A DNA stretch of 64,000 nt, taken from assembly GCA_020809705.1 (NCBI GenBank), contig CP085827.1, positions 3,844,001 to 3,908,000 of the forward strand, read 5' to 3'. The notes beneath the pieces are model-generated. The model had not been told where the DNA came from and did no database searches. It worked only from the letters and a program-made list of their open reading frames with translations. The translations under genes were made by a program, and so were the position numbers. Positions 22,964 through 36,000 of the stretch are shown here, in pieces. The stretch is from Calonectria ilicicola. Taxonomy: Eukaryota > Ascomycota > Sordariomycetes > Hypocreales > Nectriaceae. The first letter of the stretch is position 1. Each line of letters begins with the position of its first letter.

Positions 22964-25000
22964 ATGTCGTGGAGAAGCCAAGGAATCACGGGATCCAACA
23001 ATATCCCCCTAGGAAATCGCCGACGCTTCGGAGGCGAGGAAGATGAAGAAGAGGGTGGCGACTTCGAACGCGACCTGAAGCGTGGACGCGACCCCGAACC
23101 CCGAAGCGAATCAGACGGTCCTCGACGACGCAAGAAGAGAAACAGATGGGGCGACGCGTCTGAGAACAAGGCCGCTGGCCTGATGGGCCTGCCTACGGCC
23201 ATCTTGTCCAACATGACCAGCGAGCAGCTGGAAGCCTACACTCTGCATCTCCGTATCGAAGAGATTAGCCAGAAGCTCCGTATTGATGATGTTGTCCCCG
23301 CTGATGGTGACCGGTAAGTTCAAAATCCCTCAGCGCAATATATTCCTTGTCGCTAACAAAGTACAGATCCCCTTCGCCTCCTCCTCAATACGACAACCAT
23401 GGTCGACGTATCAACACGCGAGAATACCGATACCGCAAGCGCCTCGAAGACGAACGCCACAAATTGATCGAAAAGGCCATGAAGACGATTCCTAACTACC
23501 ACCCACCCCAGGATTACCGTAGACCTACCAAGACGCAGGAAAAGGTCTACGTGCCTGTCAATGACTACCCGGAGATTAACTTCAGTATGATTGCTAACCC
23601 TTTAACCCTGTTAACCAAAACTTATCCCCCCCGATCCTTTCTGGAGTTTGACCAAACTCATTATTACGCCGTACGGTGTTTTTGAGAGCCATGGTCCTTC
23701 AATGAAATGGACACTCACCCGTTCATCTAATCCGTTCCAATCAGATACTAACACTTAGCTCTTTCCTACTAAAGTTGGTTTACTCATCGGACCCCGAGGA
23801 AATACATTGAAGAAGATGGAAGCAGACTCTGGAGCCAAGATTGCCATTCGTGGCAAGGGCTCTGTGAAGGAAGGCAAAGGCCGGTCTGACGCCGCTCACG
23901 CCAGTAACCAGGAAGAAGACCTGCACTGTCTGATCATGGCCGACACCGAAGAGAAGGTCAATAAGGCGAAGAAGCTCATTCACAATATCATTGAGACTGT
24001 AAGTTTGAAAAATCCCCAACCCACCACAGGCACACTCCGGCCACTAACAACTAGACAGGCTGCTTCCATCCCCGAAGGCCAGAACGAACTCAAGCGTAAC
24101 CAGCTTCGAGAGCTTGCTGCCCTCAACGGTACCCTGCGAGATGACGAGAATCAGGCTTGTCAGAACTGTGGTAAGATTGGTCACCGAAAGTACGACTGCC
24201 CCGAGCGACAAAACTACACAGCTAGCATCATCTGTCGCGTCTGTGGCAATGCGGGCCACATGGCTCGCGATTGTCCCGATCGACAGAAGGGTGCCAGCTG
24301 GCGCAACAATAATGACGGTGCCCGCCCCGCCGGCAGAATCGGTGGCGGCGATGCCGTGGACCGTGAAATGGAGGTAAGCAATCCCATATCTTTAAGTTCG
24401 TCAGTTAGGCGTATACTAACATGACAACAGCAACTTATGCAGGAATTGGGCGGTGGCGATGGCGCACCTCCCGCCCGTATCGAGGCCGGACCCGGTGGCG
24501 GATCCTATAACAACGGAGACGCCAAGCCCTGGCAGCGTGGCCCAACTGGTGGCCCTGCTCCCTGGCGTTCTCGTAACAATAACAATGATTCTAACGAAGG
24601 AGGTTCCTCGGCGCCGTGGTCCCGAGACCGTCAACGTGGTGGACAGGACAACAACAGCAGCAGCAACAACGGTGGCGGCGACAGCTACTACGGACAGGGC
24701 TACGGAGGCTCTTCTGGCTCTGCTCCTTGGCAGCAGCAGGCTCCTGGAACTCAGGGTGGGTATTCTGGATATCCCGGTTATGGTGGCTATGGTGCTGCTC
24801 CTGGAATGGGAGCTCCTCCTGGACTCCCTTCGGCTCCTGGCGCTCCTCCTCCACCTGCTCCCCCTGGGCTCGGCGGCATCAACGCGCTCATCCAGCAGTA
24901 TTCTGGAGCCGCTCCTCCCCCTCCACCGCCGCCTTCTGGAGATGCTCCTCCTCCTCCTCCCAGTGACCAGCCTCCACCTCCCCCTCCTCCTGGCGCCTAA
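22964..25000 (+). CDS. Branchpoint-bridging protein / splicing factor 1 (BBP)
   Basis: Five exons: 22964-23313, 23367-23584, 23775-23998, 24059-24373, 24431-25000; 558 residues. Nuclear protein that recognises the intron branch sequence in the early spliceosome and contacts U2AF. Domains in order: U2AF-ligand motif KKRNRWGD with Trp62; helix-hairpin region (about 85-140); KH-QUA2 RNA-binding domain about 145-265 with [15 protein letters not shown]; two CCHC zinc knuckles, [14 protein letters not shown] (about 298) and [14 protein letters not shown] (about 324); then a Gly/Asn/Ser-rich region and a proline-rich tail (poly-Pro blocks). All are those of yeast Msl5 and human SF1. Intron 2 (190 bp) is much longer than its other introns and holds a perfect TACTAAC. 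Confidence 0.97.
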
Positions 25001-26263
25001 CTGATTGCTGGGGTTTGATTTAATTCTAACATGTCATCTCACGCTGATGCAGTTATGCCATTGGCAGTCTTCTTGTTTGATGTTGAACAGCAGAAAATGG
25101 TATTGGGGGACATACATGACGACGGATACTCACTCACTCATATAACTTTTGCCGACTGACCCCTAGTTGACTGAAGCTCTCGGCCATGCACAACAATGCC
25201 TTCCTTGTCAAGGCCGAGGAATTGACTGATGTACAGCTAGTCGAACTTAGCAGAGCAGAGAGTAAACGAACGAAGCAGACTAATATCGTAGGCGAATAAA
25301 ATATGTATTTGAGTTTTGTGATTGGTTTTTGTTTTTGCTGTGCATGCGTAGAGAGAATGTGTGCCATCTCTCCATCAATCCATCCATCCATCCATCCATC
25401 CATCGAAATCTATCTGTCTAGTAATCAGGTGTACCCTGTCGCGTCTCGAGTTTAATGTGCTGTCACGTCATTGCATGTGCATGAGATTTATGCAGAGGTT
25501 ATGCACCTCATGGTCATACAGCAGATCCGACTACCGTGGCTGCCACTTCCGTCACATGGCCAAAGCTCCCGCGTCATTGCCTGGTCGGGGAGGTGGTACC
25601 ACGGACTGGTGCCACTGGCTCTCGCGCACCTCCACAAGCTCATGCGGTCCAACCTCAGACATCCATTTGCTCTTGTTATTGCCCGTGCTCTGCATCCAGC
25701 GAGCGTCCCATTGTGTGTGCGTGTGTGGTGAGAAGCAGCAGCCGAGCCGATCCTCCTCGACTACAGTCTCCAGTCTCCAATCGCCAGTCTCCAAAGCAGG
25801 TCACGGACCGAGTGAGGGAAGGCGCTATCCAGCAAGTGCAGAGCGCCTGTCTGTCTGGCTGTCTTGTTCTGTCCTGCCGTGCCGCTTCTGGACTGCTGCA
25901 GCATTGCATTTGCTTTGTGATTCTCTTCCTGTTCATCTCCTCTCTTCTGCGTGCTGCATCCATCCCACGTCATCAACCACAAATCACCGTCGCTCATTGC
26001 TATCTCGAGCTTCATTTCTATCATCCCCTTGCCTGGCCTGCTCTATTTTATTTTCTCTCCCGCGTGCTGTTTTTTATTTTTTCACCCGCGCTCGATAATG
26101 TACCTACTGCTGCTCCGCCCATCTCACTAGGCATTACCTCCGCACTGGGCAGCTTCGCGTCCTCCCGCCTGGACGCGGCTGAGCCCGTCCTTTCATTCCT
26201 TGCCACAATCATTTCTACCTTGGAGCCTCTGCTCTACTTCTCATCACACCTCATTGAGCCATA
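25001..26263. other. Intergenic region with ATCC microsatellite
   Basis: About 1.26 kb between the splicing-factor and Pff1-like genes. It contains a short CCAT/ATCC repeat near 25373-25405 and, from 25900 on, a T/C-rich segment that is the likely promoter and leader of the protease gene. Long plus-strand frames (25361-26264) are Ser/Leu/Cys-rich and lack any motif; not accepted. Confidence 0.5.
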
Positions 26264-29200
26264 ATGAGGTGCCAGAACCCCTTTGCCTTCCGGCCGGGCC
26301 CGGTGACCTTTTGGACCACCGCCGTCTACCTGGCCCTCGCCATCTCGCTTATCTTTGTGCACGAAATCGTTCCCCCCGCCCCAGCAGACACCGCCCTCCC
26401 TCGTGGCCTGAATCTCACCGAGGCATTCCTGGACCTTCAAAATGTCACATCCACATTTCATCCTTACAACAGTCACCAAAATGACAGAGTCCGGGACTTC
26501 TACATTGCCAAGTCCCACGAGATTCTCGACCGGAATGGTGCTGAATACGCCGTCGACTCAACCGGCGGCATTCCCTGGCATAAAATGTCAGTCAAAAACA
26601 CATAATGTAGTTCAGTGAATTCATGGCTGATAGTTTGCAGAAAACGATCATCCTCCGAGACTGATGAAAATGCTCAGTTAGCAGCTAACATCGTCCTTTT
26701 TGATGATCAAATCTCCAACGCCTCATGGACTAACGGGAGTCCAACTGGTCAGTATTTTGAAGGAAACAACTTTTACATTTATATCCGCGGCAAAGAAGAC
26801 CCCCAGGGTGAGTGGTGGCTTGATCCATCAAAGAAGCCCTCTGAGGGCAAAGGCGGCGTTCTCGTAAACTGTCACCTTGATTCGTAAGCCTTACGCATAC
26901 ACTTCATTATATTGCCCTCACTAACGCAAATGACAGTGTTTCCACGGGCTACGGAGCGACTGATGATGGCGTGGCCTGTGTTTCGATGCTGCAGCTTCTC
27001 AATTACTATACATCTGGGGACCGCCAACCGAACAATGGCATTGTACTACTCTTCAACAATGCCGAAGAAGATGGCCTCCTCGGAGCTTACGCATTCGGAT
27101 ACAGCGCCATACTTCCATTTATTCACACATTTGTCAATCTCGAGGGTGCCGGAGCCGGTGGTCGCGCAATACTGTTCCGCGCCACTGACCTGCAAGCCGC
27201 CAAAGCCTATTCCCAAAGCCCGCATCCATTTGGCTCCGCAGTTGCTGGGGATGCCTTCAGCACCGGTATTATCAAGAGCAGAACCGATTATGAAGTTTGG
27301 GAAGGGGCATATGGTCAGCGTGGTCTGGACATTGCCTTCTATGCTCCTCGTTCTCGTTATCATACCACCGAAGATGACACGAGACACACCTCCGTCAAGA
27401 GCATATGGCATATGCTTTCAGCAGCCTTGGCAACAACAGAGGACTTGGCTAAAACTACTGGCACCACATTTGATGGCCCTCGTTCGAATAAGCCAGACAC
27501 TCACGTCGACAATGGCAAACCCATCCACGGCGTTTGGTTTGATATGTTTGGCGACGCCTGGGTTGCCTTTGCACTCAAAGGGTTATTTGCATGGTCGCTG
27601 ACTCTACTTGTTGCCGCTCCTCTGATCCTGATCATTGTCACATACCTATTAGCCCGCAGTGACAAGTACTATTTCTTTGCCAAGAACATCAAGTTGGATG
27701 CGGCCGTTAGCGACGATCCTGTTGCTATCGGAGGCTGGAAAGGCTTCTTTCGCTTTCCGCTAGTCTTTGTATTTGCTACTTCACTAACCATTGGATCCAT
27801 CCTTATCATCGCAAAATTCAACCCCCTCATTGTCTACAGCAGCCCATACGCAGTGTAAGTTGATTCAAAATGAAAGACTCCATCATGCTAACCACGAACA
27901 GCTTTGCCATGTCGCTTTCTCTATTCTACTTCGCCTTCTGGCTGATCATGCGCGGATCAAGCTTCGTCCGACCCAGTGCCCTTCATCGTGGTTTTGTTCT
28001 CATCTGGCTCTTTATCATCGGTTGGGCCTTGCAAGTCGCCGCGGCGGTGTTTGAGGATCGTTTCAATTTTGGATTCCTTTATCCATTCGTGTTCCTTCAA
28101 ACCGCCGTCTTCCTTGCTCTGTTCATTTCGCTGCTGGAGCAGTTTTCACTCCTCGGCAAACGTGATTTTGCCTCGCAAATGCATGATGCCCACGGTGCGC
28201 AATCCAGCCGCGGAGCTCGCCATACATCAACAAGTGAGCATGCTGATAACGATGATGCCGCATCGGAGACTCCAACCGAGAGAACACCTCTTAGGGCTGG
28301 TGAGACAGGTTACGGGTCTGGCACTCAAACTTCGTTTGCCAACACCTACAGGCGCACTGTCGTTGAAAACATCCCCGCTCCCCCTGGTATGAAGAGATAC
28401 AAGCCTTTTGAGCACGAACAGGCATGGTCTGGGCGTCTTCCTTCTTGGACTTGGTTCATCCAGTTTCTCCTCTTGGCGCCAGTTCCCATTATTCTTTTTG
28501 GCAACTTGGCTCTATTCACCATGACTGCAACTCAAATGACTGGGGCTGATGGCGGAAGCCTTGCCACACCCCTGGTGCTCTTAGGTGGCATGAGCGTTTT
28601 CCTGTTTCTCCCCATCACACCGTTTATTCACCGCGTTACGCATCATATCCCCTTGTTTGTCTTCTGTGTCTTTGTCGGTACCTTTATTTACAACCTCGTG
28701 GCCTTCCCATTCTCGGACAGCCACCGTTACAAGTTTTACTTTCAGCAAGTGATTGACCTCAATGAAAGTTCGAATACTGTCTCGATCATCGGGTTGGAAG
28801 ATTACACTCGAGAAATTATTAAAACGCTTCCTGCTGCATCAGGTCAGGTAGTTGGTTGCTCCTCTGCTCACTTGCGTTCAGGCTTGGCAACCTGTGATTT
28901 TGACGGATCAGCTCTGCCTCCAAATCTTGTTGAGGGTAAAAAGTTTGAGGAGTTGATCAGCTTCACATCTTTCCAGGGTGATACTGCAAACTCTGTCAAA
29001 TTTCAGATTGATGCCCTTGATACACGAATGTGTTATGTGAAGACTGAGGAGACTATCAGCGATTTCCACGTTGAGGGCGCGCCAGACAGAGATCCACGTC
29101 TTGGCGACTTCCCTTCCCATGGTCTCAAACGAGTTGATCTCTGGCGTCGAGACCGCAACAAGCCTTGGATTGTAACGCTTCACTTGAAGAATACCGACAC

Positions 29201-29471
29201 TGGCTCCTTGAATGGCACAGAAGAAACTGGGGCAAGTGGACAGAAACTTGGAGACGGGGAACTTAAAGCCCGGTCATCCAAGATTGCAACACGCGCCGCT
29301 CCATTAAGACTCACTGTCTCATGCGCATGGAGCGATGCCAATACACCAGGTACAATTCCAGCTCTGGACCAATTGCATCAATACATGCCCACGTGGTCAA
29401 TTGTGTCTAAGGCGACTGTTGGTCTTGTCGAGGTTCAGAAGAAGTTTGATGTTCAAATCAATCGTGAATAA
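26264..29471 (+). CDS. Vacuolar membrane M28 zinc peptidase (Pff1-like)
   Basis: Exons 26264-26586, 26641-26883, 26937-27854 and 27902-29471 give 1017 residues, the usual size for the family. Multi-pass vacuolar membrane metallopeptidase with a lumenal M28 domain. Seen: an N-terminal membrane helix (about 15-35); M28 zinc-ligand motifs NCHLDS (across the second junction), YGATDDG, NNAEEDG, and YHTTEDD; then eight or so membrane helices from about residue 350; and a C-terminal lumenal domain of about 300 residues. Between the helices is a hydrophilic Ser/Thr/Asp-rich loop ([18 protein letters not shown]). Every expected zinc ligand is present, so it should be active. The start ATG opens directly into the Arg/Pro cytosolic tip before the first helix. 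Confidence 0.95.
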
Positions 29472-30212
29472 GAGGCCAGTCATGGGTGCCGGGAAGTGCT
29501 GACCTGGCACGAGCAAGCACCTTGAACATGAATTACCTAGCATACTTAGAGCGCGATACTGTTGAGAGAATTGTATTGACTGGATGGAGCATGGTTTACG
29601 AGGCCTCAGCCTAATGGATGCTGAGTTGATGACTCGGAGTCGGCGAAGTTGATGGTTCTCACTTGAAGTGTAAGGATTGTTTTGTTATAAGTGGACAGTT
29701 TTAATCAACATTGATTTCTCGCTAAAACGGTGGAAAGTCTTATCCAGTAATTGATGATGGTGATGCCATGTCTATTCGCCATGTTCTTAGATGAGGGAGG
29801 GGTAAATTGGTCGACGCCAGAATCAGTGGTCGGAATGTTACTGTCTTGAACCCACAGTGCAATAGACAGCTGTAGAGTTGCTTCGGTATAGGGTAGCGGA
29901 TACAATGAATTGAAAGGGTTGACAACCTGGGAGGTTTGTTAAGGCAGAAGATAGATGACTGGGCTATTTATGTGCGGGAAAGGCGGGGAGTGGTATCGGT
30001 GAGAAATAATTCACTATCGATGCGTTGTACGGATGCTGGGATTACCGTTTCATTCGGGTGCCGATAGTGTGGTGTCGCACTGTGGACTCGCCACAGTGTC
30101 ATCGCAAGGTAGCATACAGGTTGGGCTTTGAGCTTCTTGCTGCAATTCTGCATCGTCTCGACCTCAACCCGGAGCACCCGCCCATCAATTGGACCCGAGC
30201 AGAGATTTAGAG
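29472..30212. other. Intergenic region
   Basis: About 740 bp, 3' UTR of the Pff1-like gene and promoter of the next gene. No coding frame or repeat recognised. Confidence 0.5.
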
Positions 30213-31250
30213 ATGTATCCCGAAATATGGCTACCGTCTGACACAAAAGGCGCCGAGCGGCATGCGCTTATTTACTATGTGTGTGGCAACCCCGGCCTGA
30301 TTGATTACTACGCCGACTTTTTGGCCAACCTTCGTGGGCACCTGGGCACCTCGGAGAGAGACACGGTCTACGACATATACGGAAGAAATCTGCTCGGATT
30401 CAGCGACGACGATCATGAGCCCTTCACTAAGGAGAATGAACCCTGGGATCTGGACGGCCAGATTGAGGGCATTTACGATGATGTGGCAGCCAAGCGGGTT
30501 GGAACAGAAGGCAAGCCATACGACTTTGTGATTCTGATGGGGCATTCGGTTGGCAGCTTTATTTCCGTCGAGATTTTTCACCGGCACATGAAGTCTCCCG
30601 ATCGAGCGCCGCACTTGAACCTCAAGTACGGCTTCCTCCTCTTCCCCACCCTCACGCACATTGGACGGTCTCCTAGCGGCACCAAGGTTCAGGCCTTCCG
30701 CCGCGTGCTGCCTATCCTCGACAACGTGGCACACATTGGAGCCCGGCTCATCCTGAACGTATTCCCAGTCAACACCATACGGTGGATCGTGCACAATGTC
30801 ATGGGCTTCACGGCGGAGACGGCCGACGTGACGGCCCAGTGGCTCAAGAGCCGCGATGGTGTGCACCAGGCCATCCACTTGGGCCTCTCGGAGCTGGCCA
30901 TGATTCGCGAGGAAAAATGGGAGGAGGAGCTGTGGGAGGTGACGGAGGAGCACGACGACGGCAAAGAAACGCCAAAGTTTTTCATGTTTTACGGCAAGGA
31001 GGACCACTGGGTCGCTAATTGGGCTAGAGACGAACTGATTGAGAAGCGGAGGGAGCATGGAGAGCGGGGAGGTAGAACCAAGATTGAGGTGGCCGAGGGT
31101 GATATTCCTCATGCCTTTTGCACCAAGAAGGGTAAGTCTTTTGCTGATTTTTGCAAGGACTGTGTGCTAACGAGCAAAGCTTCGAGTTGGGCCATGTCAA
31201 AGACTGTGCACGAATGGATCAAGGAAATCGACGCGAATGCGAGCGCCTAA
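30213..31250 (+). CDS. Lipid-droplet-associated hydrolase (LDAH-like, alpha/beta hydrolase)
   Basis: Exons 30213-31131 and 31180-31250 give 329 residues. LDAH proteins sit on lipid droplets and are implicated in sterol-ester or triacylglycerol turnover. Seen: YYVCGNPGLIDYY at the start (typical GNPG oxyanion segment), the nucleophile elbow GHSVGSF at about residue 112, and the catalytic His in DIPHAFC near the C-terminus. The intron (31132-31179) is 48 bp and has no stop, so retention would insert 16 residues directly after HAFCTKK; splicing is supported by gtaagt, ctaac and aag signals. The start ATG at 30213 is the first in frame. The central Glu-rich stretch (REEKWEEELWEVTEE) is an ordinary surface loop. 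Confidence 0.92.
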   Translation: MYPEIWLPSDTKGAERHALIYYVCGNPGLIDYYADFLANLRGHLGTSERDTVYDIYGRNLLGFSDDDHEPFTKENEPWDLDGQIEGIYDDVAAKRVGTEGKPYDFVILMGHSVGSFISVEIFHRHMKSPDRAPHLNLKYGFLLFPTLTHIGRSPSGTKVQAFRRVLPILDNVAHIGARLILNVFPVNTIRWIVHNVMGFTAETADVTAQWLKSRDGVHQAIHLGLSELAMIREEKWEEELWEVTEEHDDGKETPKFFMFYGKEDHWVANWARDELIEKRREHGERGGRTKIEVAEGDIPHAFCTKKGKSFADFCKDCVLTSKASSWAMSKTVHEWIKEIDANASA

Positions 31251-32460
31251 GATGTGTGGAGGAACTAGGGTCAAGTACTACTCAGCTTGCTATATTCCAT
31301 CTGAGAAGCAGATCTCTTGTTTTCTTTGGTTACATGGTTTGTGCCGCCTGACTGGGGAAGCTTGTACACAACAGTTCCGATACAAGGCTACTTGGATTCA
31401 ATCCATGCTGCCAATTAGAGCCTTTATATTGAACCCTAGGGTATTATTCTTACCTGAACACGATATTCCGGCCTTACCGGGCTGCGTGTTGATCTAACAA
31501 GTACGTCGTATCCGGGGTGACCACCTGCTACATAGTCTTCGCAGGTGACATCGCTCATTTTGCCCCGCACGCTGAGCCGAGCTCGACGTCATCATCTTGA
31601 CAGGAGCGGCGTCGAGTTGTCCGATTGACTAGCCAAGAATAGTATAAGCCCACGCTTGGGGAGGTGCGGCCGGGGTTGGGGGAATTGGAGACGTGAACAG
31701 TGTCAACGTTGGGTACGATTGCTTCGGCAAATGAGCAGCGGGAATGCTTGAACTAGCTGTCTTAGGCTTGTATGCCTCGGTATTTGGCCGGCTCCATGCT
31801 TGCAAATTTCAATAGTTCACTTAGTATTGTCCAATGTAAGAAAGATCGTCCTTTAAGCTTTTTTTTTCATCAGCTCAGCTCAGCTTTGAGAGCGGGACTG
31901 CTGCATTGCCATCTGCAGGCTTAATTCACATGTAACGGAGGGCCGATTGAAGGCTGACACCGTTCCAGAAGTTCCACGACAGCTGTCGGACCAAGCCGTT
32001 CTGAGCTTGTTTCCTGGAGCTCTGATTCGACGGGTTCAGCCAGCCACGCGTCCGTGTTGTGTCATGTTGCGCTTGGCAGTGGCGAGCTATGGGTTGCAAC
32101 GGTGCAACTACCGGATCGTGCAGCTGCATTTCTTTATGGTTACACTTGTCTGGCTATTCAATTCAATTCAATTGCAGGGTAGGGGCTCGGAGCTATTCGA
32201 AACGCATCTTTTGTATATTTCAATCACTGCATTTCTGCAGATAACTATTAATAATTACCCTGGTCCTGGTTGCATTTGATTGCACATCTCGAAAGATGCT
32301 GATCCAATACAACCCCTACATTCAAGCACTCGGGAACCACCTCGTCAAACCGTAGCTACCCTGGTCGCCTCATGAAAAGAAACTGAATCCGTTGGTATTT
32401 ACTCCTGGGATATATCCTAGTCGAGTGATTGCCGGAAGCGCGCGTAAACAATCCCACTCT
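31251..32460. other. Intergenic region between convergent genes
   Basis: About 1.2 kb separating the LDAH-like gene from the CFEM gene. It contains trivial short repeats (agctcagctc near 31872, attcaattcaattc near 32157). Nothing coding was recognised. Confidence 0.5.
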
Positions 32461-33094
32461 TTACAGAGCAAGGGCGGCGAGAACGAGCATGGCAATGCCG
32501 CCAATGGAGCCAAGAGTAGCAGCACCGGCAGTGGTAACGGCAGTCTCGCTGGGGGAAGAGCCAGGGGTGGTGGAGTTGGAGGAGGGAGTAGTGGCAGCGG
32601 GCTTGGTCTCAGCAGCCTTGGTGGTCTCCTCAGCGGCAGAAGAGCTGGCAGCAGCGGTGGTAGCAGCAGCACTGGTCGCAGGAGCAGCAGTGGTGCTGGT
32701 CTGGAGAGTGGCGGCGGTGGTGGCAGCAGCAGCAGTAGTGGAAGCAGCAGTGGAAGCACCAGCACCGGAGCTGACGGCAGCGCAGAGGGCCTGGACAGCA
32801 GGAAGGACCTCGTCTAAGAAGATGGTTAGTATATTAGGTTCATCAAGAATGGGATATATTGGGGGAAGACATACTGACGGCGACGTCAGCGCCGCAGGCC
32901 TTGACGACACAGCTGGTAGCAGTGCCCTGGAGCTTGCTAAAGTTCTCACAGACGCAAGCGTAGTCGGTGGTGGAGCAGCTGGTATCGGACTTGATGGCAC
33001 TGTCGAGGCAGTCCAAGGCGCAAGAGGGGATGTCGGCCCGGGTCTGGGCACGGGCGACGGCGGCAAGGGCGAGAGCGGCGAGAGTGAACTTCAT
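32461..33094 (-). CDS. GPI-anchored CFEM-domain protein
   Basis: Exons 33094-32875 and 32813-32461 give 190 residues. Signal peptide residues 1-16, then a CFEM domain with eight cysteines (SCALDC, TSCSTTDYACVC, TSCVVKAC, ALC); the Asp in TTDYAC matches the axial heme ligand known from Csa2. A Thr/Ala/Ser-rich stalk (about 95-165) and a C-terminal hydrophobic tail of about 20 residues fit GPI anchoring to the plasma membrane or cell wall. CFEM proteins serve heme/iron acquisition, wall integrity or host interaction; which applies here is unknown. The last cysteine of the domain lies in the second exon, which confirms the junction. Confidence 0.93.
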
Positions 33095-36000
33095 TTTGAA
33101 TGTGATTGTGGGGGAAGAATCAAGGCTTGGAGTGGTCCGATGAGTGCTGGTTGGCTGAGTGCTGTAGACAACGAGTGAAGATGTTGTTCCTGTGAGCGAG
33201 TGGATGAGGAGAGAAGCAAAAGACCAAACAAGAGCGGATGGATGGTGGTCTTTATGTATGCGGCAATGGCGAGAGGTTGATCTGCTTCTTCATGGCCCAT
33301 GGACCATGTCGATTGACCCTGCCATGCGAGGAAGCACACACACGGTAACAAAACACACAACCCTTTCTCTCTGCGTGTACAACGGGGGGCCGGCTTCCAA
33401 GGCGACGACCCGGGTCCTGCATCGGGATGGGCGAATGGGGGCAACAGGGCCGAACAGGACCTTGCTGCTATTGCAAGGAACGCGGCCGGGGGTGATTGGT
33501 GAATGGAGCCCGCATAGGAAACAAAGGGCCCCGAAGCGTTTAAGCTCTCACCGTTCAGTCGTACATGTTGGAGTGGTGGTGACTAACACGTTCGAGTGTG
33601 TGTGGTGGAGGTGGAGGTGGTGTGGCGAGATGCGGAGAGGCGTCCACGAAAGAAGAGCGACCAGCCACTAACCTCCCAGGGGACCCCTGGGTAAGCTTGA
33701 CTTGCTTTGTGTCTCTGTGTCCGGGATACACTTCCGCATTCGAACCACACGGCCGAGTAGATCGACGGTGCGCCTAATCGACGTTGGGTCTAAGAGAAGG
33801 CCCTTCCGGTGCGGGCGGCGGCGGGGGAGGGAGCTGAGACTGGACGAAAAGGAAACCAGCCGAGGGAGTTGCATGTGAATTAGTTAAAATTAATTCGAAA
33901 TTACAGTCTGTTATTTCGCATATAGAATTATTTCTTGTTGCAATTTCGGAGCAAATTGGGACAAAAGAGATGGTAAAAGAGAGGGAGGTTGTTTAGCGAG
34001 GGACCGACCTTACCGGCGATCGCTCCACCTCTCTCGACTCCATCGGAGCTCTCCTCCCAGTTGCTACCTTGCCACCTTGCTCTCCGATGAACCCACCAAT
34101 GCTTTTTTTTTCTTAAATTTAAAAAAAAGTGGCTCGATTTACCCCGTAAGGTCCATTGAGTCTGTGCAGAAATCTGGGGTTTATCGCACTTTTTTTTTTG
34201 CCAATGGCTTTATCTGCAATGTAATAAACGCTACACCGATAATTCCAAGCTAGAGAATGACTGCCACAACGGCATTGCGGCACTGGCCCTCCTAGTCTAT
34301 AGAATTTTTCACTTGTCTTCTGTGAGACATTGTCTGCTTCAGACCTCTGACAGCCGAGCAAGTTTTTGGTCACATGTCAAACAACAGGGCTCGGTTGATT
34401 GCTTTTGCTACGCTGCCAGGGTGTTTCCGAGGCGCCGAGCAATGGCTCGAGACCGAAAATATGACATAGGATAGGATTGGACATGCAGCAGCTTCTTCTC
34501 TCGAGGGACAAGGTGCAATTGCATCATCTAGGACTAAGGCACTGGCTGGATTGGCAACCATCTCGAAATAACTCCCATGCATCAATCGCACTGGTGTGCA
34601 GCCTCGGACGCAGGAACGAGAAGCCAGAGAGGGTTGCTGAAAGGGCGGACGGATATAGGCGAAGCGTCAATTATGCTCATTAAGTGCCATCCGAGCCTGC
34701 TTCCGTCCACACAAAACATGGCAATGGTCCACGCTTTGGCCCTCTAGGGCCCTTCTAGGTCGGCAAAGAAAAGAGAGTTGTCGCCAATTTTTCCATGCTG
34801 GGGGGGCAGAACACACGCACACGACTAACACGAATAACTCGGCCGTGGTGCCCCAGACCAGGAGTCCGCTCCGTCCGGGGTAGCTCCTTTAGTGCGGTTG
34901 ATGGCGTTAATTTCCCCCGCATATTGGGCGTGTGCCGCAGGCGGACGAATCCCAGGCCCCTGTTCTCCAAGCTCTGTTGCTTGTTGCTCCAGGGCTGGGA
35001 TCGTCCGACCCTCCCTCCGGGCTAGGCCTCCTTCCCTGTTGGACAGACGATGGCTTCTTTTGATGCAGTGACGACAGTAGCCTCTTTTCCCTTCTGCTGT
35101 CTGCTGCCCGTTTCTCCAAGGACATCCCGGTCGGCAGGTATTTTTGCGGCTCCACTGTGCGCCACGCCGAGGCTCCTTGCCCGCTTCCCCTCCTCCGTTC
35201 GTGTAGCCTTGTCGCTTGTGAAGATGGCTCCCATGAGGGAAAGAGGAAAAGAAGTGCCAAGTCCTGGGAGTTGCCGGTTGATCTCTGACCAGGATTGCGC
35301 AGCGGGGACAGCACTGACTTGGCGATGGCCCCATGGCCACGGGCAAGATTGTTCGTCAATGCATGCATTTATTTGGGAGGGGAGGAGGAAGCGGAGGGGT
35401 TCATCGCGGCGGGAATGGCCTGACCTGGAGCGATCTGGAGATGGGAAGAATAGCCGGAATTACCGGGCATTGCCAGATTGAATAAGCTACGTAGAGGCGA
35501 GATTGGGTCATCGATTATCGTCGCCGAGCCCGCTTTTGGTGTTTGGACCGTCGACGTTGTATTGAATCGCTAACAGGTTGCGCTTGGGAAAATCGGATGC
35601 TTGCTCCGACTGTCCTGAATCACGAGCACGGAAACAGGGCATGCCTTTTTTTTTTCTTTTTCTTCTTAGGTCATAATTGATTTCTTGGCTTTGATCTGAA
35701 TTGCCCAACCTCCGGCCTGCGTCTCTGAGATGGAGGGGGGCGATTAGGTCTCCAAAGGTGGTGACCGAATACGGCTCGCATGTGGGTGGGCACACGCGCG
35801 ATGTTCAGGGAAACGAAGCTCGTAAAGAAAGCAAAGGGGGACGGGAAACGATGCATGACGCATGACGCATGCATAATGCAGTGCATCACAGCGGCTCTTT
35901 CGGCTCTGAAAATCTGTGTGTGCATGTGTGTGTGTGTGTGTGCATCCGGGCAATCTTTTGTTACGGTACCAGCTGAGGCGAGTGGTGTGGTGTGGTGGCG

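Noticed and set aside
25361..26264. Plus-strand frames of about 245 residues before the Pff1-like gene
   Set aside because: Low-complexity Ser/Leu/Cys reads across a promoter region with a microsatellite; no domain.
32429..33178. 249-residue plus-strand frame over the CFEM gene
   Set aside because: Antisense shadow of the Ala/Thr-rich CFEM stalk (Gly/Ala/Val repeats); non-ATG start.
34825..35368. Minus-strand frames of 153-173 residues
   Set aside because: Arg/Gly/Ser-rich, no motif, several frames open at once in GC-rich DNA.
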